This document shows, one piece after another, positions 35,166 to 44,049 of a DNA stretch of 64,000 bases (positions are counted from its first letter, which is position 1; every line of letters begins with the position of its first letter). A program made the position numbers and the translations under genes. This DNA comes from an uncultured Bulleidia sp. (lineage in GTDB: Bacteria > Bacillota_I > Bacilli_A > Erysipelotrichales > Erysipelotrichaceae): assembly GCA_934725105.1 (NCBI GenBank), contig CAKVBD010000009.1, positions 1 through 64,000 of the forward strand. The letters are read 5' to 3'. Below the pieces are notes generated by a model that did not search any database, was not told the origin of the DNA, and was given only the letters and a program-made list of their open reading frames with translations.

Positions 35166-35711
35166 ATGGCGGAAAGAAGAGATGTAATTAAAAATAAAAA
35201 GGCAATCCTGCAGGGATATATTGATATGACTTCTGAAAAGATGATTGATAAAATCACAGTCAGTGATGTCATTAAAAAGGCAAATGTATCTCGAGCAACT
35301 TTTTATGCACACTACAAAGATATCAATGCTTTAAAAGATCAGTTTGAAACAGATTTTATGCAGATGATGATTCAATTAAACATTGATTCAATTCATCAAT
35401 TATTCAAAGATACAGAACAATCTGTATATAACATCTTTTTAACATTTGATAAGAACAAGAAAATGATACGCTCTTTAAGCGGCAACGGCAGTTCTGAATC
35501 TTTTTTTCTGCGATTTAAAACTGCATTAAAGCAAGAAATTTTAGCGATGCTTCATACAGGGGATGCATCCAGTAAAGATGTTGTAGCTTTTACCATTGCA
35601 TCTTTTTTGACAGATAACTGCAGAGACATTGTTTTAGTATCTCGTAAAAAGATTTCTCATGAAGATCGTGCAACGATCATTTCTAAATTCATTCCAAAAA
35701 AATATAAATAA
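35166..35711 (+). CDS. TetR/AcrR family transcriptional regulator
   Basis: A 181-residue regulator with an N-terminal helix-turn-helix of TetR type: MIDKITVSDVIKKANVSRATFYAHYKDINAL (about 25-55), where NVSRATFYAHY is the recognition region. The C-terminal ligand domain is of the type seen in DhaS-like TetR proteins. The start at 35166 has GGAG 10 bases upstream; the in-frame ATG 35145 lies inside the palindromic operator and has no ribosome site. Targets are unknown; the palindrome upstream and the neighbouring 97-residue membrane protein gene are candidates. Confidence 0.85.
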   Translation: MAERRDVIKNKKAILQGYIDMTSEKMIDKITVSDVIKKANVSRATFYAHYKDINALKDQFETDFMQMMIQLNIDSIHQLFKDTEQSVYNIFLTFDKNKKMIRSLSGNGSSESFFLRFKTALKQEILAMLHTGDASSKDVVAFTIASFLTDNCRDIVLVSRKKISHEDRATIISKFIPKKYK

Positions 35712-35764
35712 TTTATGGAACAAAGACATTTCCTGTGAATAAGGTATATAGGAGGTGTTTTTTT

Positions 35765-36481
35765 ATGAGCAAGATTGCGTATTTACCACAGTTTGAAAAG
35801 CCAAGAGAAAAAGCGATTCATTTTGGCATTCATTCTTTAAGCAATTGTGAGCTGCTGGCATTGATTTTAAGAAATGGTACAAAAGATCATTCAGCTTTAG
35901 AAGTAGCAGAAGAACTTTTAAAAATGAGTGGCGGGATTGGAAGACTGTCATCTTTATCCATCAATGAATTAAAGCAAATCAAAGGTATTTCTACAATCAA
36001 AGCAATCGAATTACAGGCAACGTTTACATTATTAAAACGTATCTGTTTTGAAAAGATTGAAAATGAGAATGTGATTCATTCACCAGAATCATTCTTACAA
36101 TATTTACAGGTATCGATAGGTTTTGAAAGAATTGAGAATTTTATGGTCGTTTATTTAGATTCCAGCAATCGTATTATTTCAAGTGAAGTTTTATTCAGGG
36201 GGACTGTGAATTCTGCACATGTTTATCCAAGAGAAATCATGAAAGAAGCTTTGTTGAAAGTTGCAGTTTCTTTGATTCTTGTACACAATCATCCATCTCA
36301 AAACTACATGCCTTCTTTAGAAGATAGAACCATTACAAAGCAGATCATAGAAGCAGCAAAACTTGTAGATATCAATATCCTGGATCACTTAATTGTAACT
36401 GGCCAGCAATGTTATTCAGTAATCTATGAAAGAATCCTGTCCATCAATGAGAAAAACTGGACAAAAAATGATAAAATATGA
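35765..36481 (+). CDS. radC: RadC-like JAB1/MPN domain protein
   Basis: A 238-residue protein with the RadC plan: N-terminal helix-hairpin-helix-like region (LSSLSINELKQIKGISTIKAIEL) and C-terminal JAB/MPN metal domain with the HNHPS-x8-D motif (zinc ligands of the JAMM fold). The historical DNA-repair name is doubtful; the family's biochemical role is not settled. The start at 35765 follows AGGAGGTG; the frame from 35735 has no ribosome site. It is followed 3 bases later by an AI-2E family permease gene. Confidence 0.88.
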   Translation: MSKIAYLPQFEKPREKAIHFGIHSLSNCELLALILRNGTKDHSALEVAEELLKMSGGIGRLSSLSINELKQIKGISTIKAIELQATFTLLKRICFEKIENENVIHSPESFLQYLQVSIGFERIENFMVVYLDSSNRIISSEVLFRGTVNSAHVYPREIMKEALLKVAVSLILVHNHPSQNYMPSLEDRTITKQIIEAAKLVDINILDHLIVTGQQCYSVIYERILSINEKNWTKNDKI

Positions 36482-36484
36482 GGC

Positions 36485-37582
36485 ATGAAAATACTTGAAA
36501 AAATTACGAATACATTAAATCACGAAATATCTACACAGGCACTCATTAAGCTTGTACTGATTTTACTAGCAATATGGCTTTGTTTACAGACAGGTAAATT
36601 CTGGGGCTGGCTCATCACAAAGGTATGGAGCATTCTTTCACCATTTTTGATTGGCTTTGTGATTGCCTATATTTTGAAAAAACTAATTGCGTTTGGAGAA
36701 AAACATCATATCAAACGAGGTTTGATGATTGCACTTTGCTATATAGTAATCTTTGTTTTTCTGACATGGCTTGTTTGTTCCATTGTTCCTATGTTTTTAA
36801 CTAGAACATCTGCATTTATCAATTCTATTATTAACAGTGTTAATTATCTGATGGATAAATACGCAGAAATGTCAAAGCATGCTTCAGAAAATACATTTTT
36901 ACTTGAAATCGTGAAAGATGCGACAAGTTCATTGAAGTCATTATCTGCACTTGTGCCAGAGATTTCAAATTCCATTCCTAAGTTTCTCAATAATGCAATT
37001 GGGACGATTACAAGTGGAATCTTTTCCATCATTATTTCTATCTTTATGTGCATTGAATGGGACAAGATTCGTTTTAATTTCTTTAAGCTTTCTAGAAGAA
37101 TTTCAAAAGTGTTTTATGAATGTATGTTATCCATCAATGATGAAGTATCAGATTATATTCATTCATTGATTATATTGATGCTGATTAAATTTGTTGAATA
37201 TATGCTTGTATATGTATTAATTGGTCATGATGACTGGCTGATCATGGCTTTGTTGACAAGTATTTCATTATTGATTCCATATATTGGACCAACGATAGTC
37301 AACTGTATCGGTATTTTAACAGCCATAGCAATTCCAGATGGAAGAGTATTTTTATTAATTATTTTAATTGTTGTATTATCACAGGTAGATGAATATGTTA
37401 TTGCACCATTAGTGCATTCCCATAATACATCTGTTACACCTCTATGGGCATTGTTCTCTATTTTTGCTTTTTCAGGTTTATTTGGTATCGTTGGCTTAGT
37501 CATTGCGATACCTGGATATCTAGCTTTACGAGTAATCTATCTTAAAATTCGTAGTTTTGATCCAGTGGAGGATGTAGAATGA
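36485..37582 (+). CDS. AI-2E/PerM family membrane transporter
   Basis: A 365-residue polytopic membrane protein with about seven or eight spans, including a large central soluble loop. The closing region VDEYVIAPLVHSHNTSVTPLWALFSIFAFSG matches the AI-2E transporter (UPF0118) family signature. Members transport quorum signal, sodium/proton or unknown substrates; no specificity can be read here. It begins 3 bases after radC and overlaps the next gene by 4 bases (ATGA), so the three are likely co-transcribed. Confidence 0.85.
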   Translation: MKILEKITNTLNHEISTQALIKLVLILLAIWLCLQTGKFWGWLITKVWSILSPFLIGFVIAYILKKLIAFGEKHHIKRGLMIALCYIVIFVFLTWLVCSIVPMFLTRTSAFINSIINSVNYLMDKYAEMSKHASENTFLLEIVKDATSSLKSLSALVPEISNSIPKFLNNAIGTITSGIFSIIISIFMCIEWDKIRFNFFKLSRRISKVFYECMLSINDEVSDYIHSLIILMLIKFVEYMLVYVLIGHDDWLIMALLTSISLLIPYIGPTIVNCIGILTAIAIPDGRVFLLIILIVVLSQVDEYVIAPLVHSHNTSVTPLWALFSIFAFSGLFGIVGLVIAIPGYLALRVIYLKIRSFDPVEDVE

Positions 37583-38571
37583 AGCGTTTGTTGAAATCAT
37601 TGATTGTTCTTTCATTAACAGCGTGTGTACTTACAGGCTGTACAAATAAACGTGTAAAGATTTTATACACAGTATATCCAATCGGGTATATTCTTGATCG
37701 ATTATGTGCGAATACGCAACAATATCAATCTGTACAGAAAGATAATTCGATTGTTCAGCTTTCAACTGTCAGTGATGATTTTACAGATTTACTGGAAAGT
37801 GGAAAGGTTCTATTTCATATTGGAGATCTAGAACCATACTATGCCACAAATTCGCAAACGATCAAAGATAGTGGAATTCAGGAAATTGATCTAAGTTCTA
37901 AGAATGCGGTATATGACTTTAAAAGATATTCGAAGAAAGAAACAGAAGATGGCATTGTCTATGAACAGACACCATTTTATGAAGGCAAAGTATTTGATTC
38001 TGTAGATAAATATGAAAAAGATCTTTGTCTATGGATGGATCCAATTACAATGTTATCTATGGCAACACAGATCAAAGACTATCTTATAGCTAACGATATT
38101 GCCAACGCAAAAACAGTAGAAGAAAACTATAAAGTCTTAGAAGAAGATCTTGTAAATATTGATGCACAATACCAGGCACTTTCAACAAGTCTTGAGAAAA
38201 ATGGAGATGTTATTCGTTTTGTCAGCATGTCATCTTGCTTTACTTCCTGGCAGAAGAATTATGGCTTTGTGATTGATCCTGTTGTGTTAAGCCGTTATGG
38301 TTCTTTGCCAAATGAAGAACAGCTGCAGGCAATTGAGAAGAAGATTAAAGAAGATGATATGAAATACATCTCTTATGAACCAAATATGAGTGAAGATATG
38401 ATTGAACTTTATAAAAGAGTCAAAGAAGATTGTCAATTATCCAAGATTGATCTCAGTAATCTATCTTCCTTGTCAGATGAAGAATATAATGCTGGAAAAG
38501 ATTATATTTCTATTTCTTATCAGAACTTGCAGAATCTAAAAAGTATTATTGAAAAAAGTGAACAGGAGTAG
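37579..38571 (+). CDS. ZnuA-like substrate-binding lipoprotein lacking the metal-site histidines
   Basis: A 330-residue lipoprotein (lipobox VLTGC, Cys21) with the overall layout of the metal-binding SBP family 9: ILYTVYPIGYILDRL at the start, FHIGDLEPYYA, LCLWMDPITMLSMATQI, FVSMSSCFTSWQKNYGFVIDP and KYISYEPNMSEDMI. The positions normally occupied by the three metal-binding histidines appear as other residues (for example DPHxWLDP reads LCLWMDP). It may bind something else or have lost metal binding. No ABC permease or ATPase genes adjoin it. It overlaps the AI-2E gene by 4 bases. Confidence 0.68.
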   Translation: MKRLLKSLIVLSLTACVLTGCTNKRVKILYTVYPIGYILDRLCANTQQYQSVQKDNSIVQLSTVSDDFTDLLESGKVLFHIGDLEPYYATNSQTIKDSGIQEIDLSSKNAVYDFKRYSKKETEDGIVYEQTPFYEGKVFDSVDKYEKDLCLWMDPITMLSMATQIKDYLIANDIANAKTVEENYKVLEEDLVNIDAQYQALSTSLEKNGDVIRFVSMSSCFTSWQKNYGFVIDPVVLSRYGSLPNEEQLQAIEKKIKEDDMKYISYEPNMSEDMIELYKRVKEDCQLSKIDLSNLSSLSDEEYNAGKDYISISYQNLQNLKSIIEKSEQE

Positions 38572-38597
38572 TCGTTCACTGCTTTGAAGGAGAAAAC

Positions 38598-41219
38598 ATG
38601 AAAAAATTACTCATCACAGATGGCAACTCTATGTTGTTTCGTGCATATTATGCAACTGCATATGCGGGAAGCAGAATGACAACTTCTGCAGGTGTTCCAA
38701 CAAATGCAGTATTTGCTTTTGCAAATATGATGCAGAAAGCAATTGATATGATTGAACCAGATGCAATTATGGTTGCATTTGATGCTGGCAAGCATACATT
38801 CCGTCATGATTTGTATGCAGACTATAAAGGTGGAAGAAAACCGACACCAGATGATCTTGTTCCTCAATTTCAGATGGTAAGAGAGTATTGTGATGCATAT
38901 CATATTAAATGGATTGAAATGGAAAATATTGAGGCAGATGATTTGATTGGTACAGCCAGTGATGCATTCAAAGAAGATACCATTACAACGATTTTAACAA
39001 GTGATCATGATTTACTGCAGCTTGCAGATGAAGATACTTCGATCTTATTGATGAAAAAGGGCATCACAGATATGGATGTCATGACAAAAGAAAAAATCAA
39101 AGAAGATATGGGAATTGAACCGATTCAAATTATTGATATGAAAGGATTAATGGGAGACAGCTCTGATAATTATCCAGGTATTCCAGGTGTTGGTGAAAAA
39201 ACAGCACTGAAATTATTGAATCAATATGGAAGTGTAGAAGGTGTCTTAGAACATGAAAATGAAATCAAAGGAGCACTTGGTAAAAAAATTATCCAAGGAC
39301 ATAATGATGCTTTATTATCTAAGAAACTCGCAACAATTAAACGTGACGTAAAACTTCCATTTACATTTGAAGATTTAATTTTTACTCCAGACTATACAGA
39401 TCTTGTTCGCTTTTTACATTCACTAGATATGAATAAGCTGGCATCCAGATATGAAGATAAAATCAATGATTCTTATGTTCCTGAAGCAAAAACTGTGAAA
39501 AAAGAAATTTCTTTTTCACGTGTTGAAAAGATGCCAGAAGAATTTTTGAAGAATGAATCTTATGTCTTTGTAGATGCAGATACAGCAAACTTTATGGTAG
39601 CGGATATCCATGGTTTCGCTTTGTGTAAAGATGAGAATGCATATTATATTTCTTTAGAAAATGCTTTGAAAGATGAAACTTTGCTTGCATATTTAAAGAA
39701 TGATACACCATATAAGATTGGCTATGATGTCAAAAGAAATATGCACCTGCTAAATCGTATTGGCTTGCCAGTAGCATTTCATGATGACGTAATGATTTTA
39801 GCTTCTCTTTGTGATTCTACATTGACATCTACAGAAAAGATTTTTGATGCGTATGGTCTAACAACAGAAATCAAATATGAAGATGTTTATGGCAAAGCAA
39901 ATAAACCAGTTTTATTTATTGATGAAAATATGCAGAAAGAATATGCATGTGCTTCAAGCATGAATATTCAGAAATTATATGAAGAGACATATGTAAAGCT
40001 TGTTTCAATGGATATGGAAAAACTGTATCGTGAGATTGAACTTCCTCTTACAAAAATATTGTATGAAATGGAAAAGGAAGGTATCCGTTGTGATATTTCA
40101 GTATTAGATGCAATCGCAACAGACACATTTGAACGCATTCAAACAGAAACAAAAGCAATCTATGAAGAAGCGCATAGAGAGTTCAATATCAATTCACCAA
40201 AACAGTTGAGTGAAGTATTATATGATGATCTTGGCTTGCCAAGTGGAAAGAAAAGAACAACAAGTGCTGAAAAGCTGGAAAGTCTTTCTGGTATTCATCC
40301 AATTATTGATCATATTTTAACGTATCGTAAATTATCAAAAATCTATTCTACATATGCGGAAGGCTTAAAGAAGTATATTCAGAAAGATGGAAAGATTCAT
40401 ACAATCTATAATCAATGTGCAACCCAAACAGGACGTCTATCTTCTTCGGAACCAAACCTGCAGAATATTTCTGTGCGTGATGAAGAAGGAAAACAGATTC
40501 GTAAGGCATTTAAACCAGAAGAGAATTGTCTATTGATGAGCTGTGACTATCACCAGATTGAACTTCGTATGCTTGCACATATGGCGAATGAAGAAAATCT
40601 GATTGAGGCATTCCAGAATGGTGTGGATGCACATACAAAAACTGCAATGGATATTTTCGATGTAGATCAGGATGAAGTAACATCAGATATGCGTCGTAAA
40701 GCAAAGACAGTTAACTTTGGTGTTGTCTATGGCATCAGTGAATTTGGGCTGGCAAAGCAGATGAATATTTCTCGTTTTGAAGCAAAAGATTTCATTGATC
40801 GCTATTATGAAAAATTCCCAGGTATTCGTTCTTACATGGATGAAATCGTCAAGGAATGTGAAAAGAATGGGTATGTTACGACAATCTGTGGAAGAAGAAG
40901 AGAAATTCCTGAAATTCACAGCAGTCAGCATATGATGCGTGAATTTGGCAAGCGTGCAGCGATGAATGCACCAATTCAGGGATCCAGTGCAGATTTGATT
41001 AAAATTGCGATGATTCGTATTGATCAAATGATGAAGGAAAAGAATGTTCAGAGCAAAATGATTCTTCAGGTACACGATGAATTGATCTTCAATGTTGTTA
41101 ATGGGGAAGAAGAGCTCATGAAAAAGATTGTCGAAGAAGGCATGAATCACGCAATGGAATTGAAAGTTCCACTCACAAGTGAATGCGCTGTTGGAAAAGA
41201 CTGGTACGAAGCTAAATAA
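38598..41219 (+). CDS. polA: DNA polymerase I
   Basis: An 873-residue repair and Okazaki-fragment polymerase. The N-terminal 5'-nuclease domain has FDAGKHTFRHDLYADYKG and GDSSDNYPGIPGVGEKTA. The middle exonuclease-like domain lacks the catalytic acidic motif (VDADT in place of FDTET), so proofreading is probably absent, as in Bacillus-type enzymes. The polymerase domain has motif A DYHQIELRMLAHMA (His replaces the usual Ser), motif B RRKAKTVNFGVVYG and motif C QVHDELIF. GAAGGAG precedes the ATG. It heads polA-coaE-dnaB-dnaI. Confidence 0.96.
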   Translation: MKKLLITDGNSMLFRAYYATAYAGSRMTTSAGVPTNAVFAFANMMQKAIDMIEPDAIMVAFDAGKHTFRHDLYADYKGGRKPTPDDLVPQFQMVREYCDAYHIKWIEMENIEADDLIGTASDAFKEDTITTILTSDHDLLQLADEDTSILLMKKGITDMDVMTKEKIKEDMGIEPIQIIDMKGLMGDSSDNYPGIPGVGEKTALKLLNQYGSVEGVLEHENEIKGALGKKIIQGHNDALLSKKLATIKRDVKLPFTFEDLIFTPDYTDLVRFLHSLDMNKLASRYEDKINDSYVPEAKTVKKEISFSRVEKMPEEFLKNESYVFVDADTANFMVADIHGFALCKDENAYYISLENALKDETLLAYLKNDTPYKIGYDVKRNMHLLNRIGLPVAFHDDVMILASLCDSTLTSTEKIFDAYGLTTEIKYEDVYGKANKPVLFIDENMQKEYACASSMNIQKLYEETYVKLVSMDMEKLYREIELPLTKILYEMEKEGIRCDISVLDAIATDTFERIQTETKAIYEEAHREFNINSPKQLSEVLYDDLGLPSGKKRTTSAEKLESLSGIHPIIDHILTYRKLSKIYSTYAEGLKKYIQKDGKIHTIYNQCATQTGRLSSSEPNLQNISVRDEEGKQIRKAFKPEENCLLMSCDYHQIELRMLAHMANEENLIEAFQNGVDAHTKTAMDIFDVDQDEVTSDMRRKAKTVNFGVVYGISEFGLAKQMNISRFEAKDFIDRYYEKFPGIRSYMDEIVKECEKNGYVTTICGRRREIPEIHSSQHMMREFGKRAAMNAPIQGSSADLIKIAMIRIDQMMKEKNVQSKMILQVHDELIFNVVNGEEELMKKIVEEGMNHAMELKVPLTSECAVGKDWYEAK

Positions 41220-41231
41220 GGGGTGAAGAAT

Positions 41232-41834
41232 ATGAAAATTGGAATTACAGGAACGATTGCATCTGGAAAAACAAGTGTTTCTATATTGTTTCGCAGAATG
41301 GGATTTTCTGTATTTAATGCAGATCATTATGCAAAGATGGCAACACATGCATCTAATCCATGTTTTCAGCCACTCTTAGAAATACTTTCGGAAGATGTAT
41401 TAGATGACAGTGGAGATATTGATCGTAAAAAGATGGCTTCCATCATTTTTAATGATGAAGAAAAAAGAAAAGCAGTGAATGCAATTGTTCATCCATATGT
41501 GATTGAAGGAATGAGGAATTTCTTTACAAATCATCAGAAAGATCCAATTGTATTTGCGGAAATTCCACTATTGTTTGAAGCAAATCTGGAAAATGAATTT
41601 GATAAAGTTCTTGTGGTAACATGTGATAAAGATACCGCAATTAAAAGAATGGAAGAAGATCGTGAATACACACGCCAGGAAGCTCTAGATCGCTATGCAT
41701 CACAGATTGATCCATCTCTTCAGGTTAAGAAAGCTGATATTGTGATTGAAAACAATGGAGATTTGAAAGAACTTGGAAGTAAGGTCAATCAATTTGTCGC
41801 CCAGATGCGAAAGGAGATTCGTCGTGGAGCTTAA
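41232..41834 (+). CDS. coaE: Dephospho-CoA kinase
   Basis: A 200-residue enzyme that phosphorylates dephospho-CoA in the last step of CoA synthesis. The P-loop is GTIASGKTSV (about 7-16); NADHYAKMAT and the later VFAEIPLLFE and REYTRQEALDRYASQ segments are typical of CoaE. ATG 41232 is chosen over GTG 41223 because AAGGGGTG lies in front of it. It follows polA by 12 bases and overlaps dnaB, a gene order common in Bacillota. Confidence 0.95.
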   Translation: MKIGITGTIASGKTSVSILFRRMGFSVFNADHYAKMATHASNPCFQPLLEILSEDVLDDSGDIDRKKMASIIFNDEEKRKAVNAIVHPYVIEGMRNFFTNHQKDPIVFAEIPLLFEANLENEFDKVLVVTCDKDTAIKRMEEDREYTRQEALDRYASQIDPSLQVKKADIVIENNGDLKELGSKVNQFVAQMRKEIRRGA

Positions 41835-43023
41835 GCCAAAAGATACATATCGTGTCTATTTAACAAGAGATTTATCTTCTTCTGATCTGGAATCTTTAAT
41901 GACGCTGTATCAGCCATTGATTGGCGGGGATGCAGTACTTGTATATTTAACGCTTGCTGCAGAAAGTAAAAATACACATACAGCGTTTAAGCATGCACGT
42001 TTATTTAATATCATGAATATGATTCAAATTGATACATTCTTACATGCACGTAGAAAGCTGGAAGAATATATGTTGTTAAGAACATATATCAAACAGACAG
42101 ATACAAAGAATGTTTATGTATATCAGATGCATTCTCCACTTTCTCCACGTGATTTCCTGTCAACGAACATTTATGCAAATCGCTATATTCAAACAGCAGG
42201 AAAGAAGACATTTGATGAATCTAATGCAAAATATGAAGGATGCAATCTTCATCCAAATGAATACAAGGAAATTACAGTATCCATGAAAAATGTGAAGGAA
42301 GAAGATTATAACAACACAGTTGTCTATACAAATGTGAAACCAAGATATCAGTTCAATGGTGATGATATTCAGATCAATTTCGACTATGAACATTTCTTTG
42401 CGACAACTTCTTCTACTGTATTCCCATCAGATTTAAGATCGCAGGAAAATCTAGCCTATATTGGCAGACTAGCAACATTATATGGATTAGATGCTGATAC
42501 AATGCGTGTAAAAGTATCCAAGAGTGTTTCTATCGAACAGAATACATTGAATACAGAACGCTTAAAGTTCTTATGTGAAATGTCAAAACCGGATGTTGTG
42601 AAGTCAAAGGATCCATATGATCTGCCCCCAATCTCATTCTTGATCAGCAAACAGAATGGTGCTGCTGTCAGCATGAATGATAAAAAGATTCTGGAACGTC
42701 TTTCTTTAGATATGCATTTTCCAACACCCGTCATCAATATTATGATTGAATATATTCTGAAGATTTCTGATAATCGACTCAACAATCGATTTGTTGATAT
42801 GGTTTCTGGAGAATGGGCAAGAGATGGTATTACAACAAAAGAGCAGGCAATTCAGCAGACAAAGAAAGCCATCCATCGAAATACTTCCTATCGACTAAAT
42901 AGTCAGGTAGAAATGCCTGAATATATGAAACGACAGGAACAAGGAAAAATCCAGTCTACGCCAGTCGATCAAGATACTTTAGCAAAAGCTCTTGAACTGC
43001 AGAAGAAAATGCGAGGAAAATAA
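41824..43023 (+). CDS. dnaB: Replication initiation / membrane attachment protein DnaB
   Basis: A 399-residue Bacillota DnaB (not the replicative helicase), which with DnaD and DnaI loads the helicase at oriC and restart sites. The C-terminal half shows DnaB/DnaD-type helical repeats (PPISFLISKQNG, FPTPVINIMIEYILKISDNRLNNRFVDMVSGEWARDGI), and the N-terminal winged-helix part begins DTYRVYLTRDLSSSDLE. I place the start at GTG 41824, 7 bases after AAGGAG, overlapping the coaE stop; the ATG at 41773 would lie deep in coaE. It overlaps dnaI by one base. Confidence 0.9.
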   Translation: MELKPKDTYRVYLTRDLSSSDLESLMTLYQPLIGGDAVLVYLTLAAESKNTHTAFKHARLFNIMNMIQIDTFLHARRKLEEYMLLRTYIKQTDTKNVYVYQMHSPLSPRDFLSTNIYANRYIQTAGKKTFDESNAKYEGCNLHPNEYKEITVSMKNVKEEDYNNTVVYTNVKPRYQFNGDDIQINFDYEHFFATTSSTVFPSDLRSQENLAYIGRLATLYGLDADTMRVKVSKSVSIEQNTLNTERLKFLCEMSKPDVVKSKDPYDLPPISFLISKQNGAAVSMNDKKILERLSLDMHFPTPVINIMIEYILKISDNRLNNRFVDMVSGEWARDGITTKEQAIQQTKKAIHRNTSYRLNSQVEMPEYMKRQEQGKIQSTPVDQDTLAKALELQKKMRGK

Positions 43024-43931
43024 TGGAACATACAATATTTAAAGACATGCGAAAAGAAGATGAACTACAAAAAGCAAAAGCATTGTCTGAAGAGATCAAA
43101 AATAATACAGTATTGATGCAGACATTAGAGAATCATCATATTCCACTGGATCGTATTGATACACATCCATACTATATTGAAAGATGGTATGCTTCCTTTT
43201 CTAAATGTATTGGATGCAAAGGATTAAGCCAATGCAAGCAGAAAGAACATGGCTATTTTGATCATCTGGTTGATGATGGCTATTTACATACAGACAAGCA
43301 TGCATGTAAATATATGAGACAAAGACTGGAAGAAAGAAAACATCTCGATAATTTCTTGATTAATGATATGCCGGACCATCTATGTTCTGTTTCATTTTCT
43401 AAGATTGATCTGACAAAAGAAAAGAATGAATATGTTTCTGCATATTCTCAGGCACTTGCATGTTTTAATGATCATGTTGGTGTGTATCTATATGGTTCTA
43501 TGGGCGTTGGAAAAACATATCTTTGTGCGTGTGCATGCAACGCATATGCAAGGGAAAAGAAGAAAGTAGCATTTATTCATTATCCATCCTTTGTTCAGCG
43601 CATGGCTTCTAGAGTGCAGGCAGGAGAATATAAGCAGGAACTTGATATTTTGAAGTTTGTTCCATTTCTTGTCATTGATGAAATTGGTGGAGAAGGCGTG
43701 ACAGAATGGAATCGTGATTCTATTCTTTTCCCAATACTCAATGAACGTTATGAAAAAAGGCTTCCAACATGGTTTACAAGCAATGAAGATCTTGAATCAT
43801 TGAAAAATCATTTCGTTGTAACAAACAAGGGAAAACAAGAAAAACTGAAAGCAATGCGTATTATGGAACGTATCCGTTCCATGGCTAAGCCAATTGCATT
43901 AGTATGTGAAAACAGGAGAAATTATTTGTGA
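43023..43931 (+). CDS. dnaI: Primosomal helicase loader DnaI
   Basis: A 302-residue AAA+ ATPase that loads the replicative helicase. The N-terminal zinc-type segment CIGCKGLSQCKQKEHGYFDH (about 60-79) is typical of DnaI, followed by the AAA+ domain with Walker A GSMGVGKTYL (about 159-168) and Walker B FLVIDEIGGEG. The ATG shares its A with the dnaB stop. The 3' end overlaps a terminator hairpin. Confidence 0.93.
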   Translation: MEHTIFKDMRKEDELQKAKALSEEIKNNTVLMQTLENHHIPLDRIDTHPYYIERWYASFSKCIGCKGLSQCKQKEHGYFDHLVDDGYLHTDKHACKYMRQRLEERKHLDNFLINDMPDHLCSVSFSKIDLTKEKNEYVSAYSQALACFNDHVGVYLYGSMGVGKTYLCACACNAYAREKKKVAFIHYPSFVQRMASRVQAGEYKQELDILKFVPFLVIDEIGGEGVTEWNRDSILFPILNERYEKRLPTWFTSNEDLESLKNHFVVTNKGKQEKLKAMRIMERIRSMAKPIALVCENRRNYL

Positions 43932-43945
43932 TTTCTCTTTTTTTT
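43916..43945 (+). terminator. Terminator overlapping the end of dnaI
   Basis: GAGAAAT (43916-43922) and ATTTCTC (43931-43937) followed by eight T residues; the loop contains the dnaI stop region. Confidence 0.75.
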
Positions 43946-44049
43946 CGTAATATATAGATATAGCATCTCAGTTGAAGTGATAATATACATAAATTAAAAA
44001 TCTAGAAATATATAATTTTTTTCTGTATTGAAAATGAAAGGGATATATT

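Noticed and set aside
38557..38579. Inverted repeat AGTGAAC/GTTCACT between the ZnuA-like gene and polA
   Set aside because: No T-run follows and the arms are short, so it is not a convincing terminator; left as chance or weak mRNA structure.
40683..41348. A 221-codon minus-strand open frame rich in Cys and His
   Set aside because: It lies antisense to polA and coaE, whose + strand frames are certain, and has no ribosome site; the Cys/His content comes from reading their codons in reverse.
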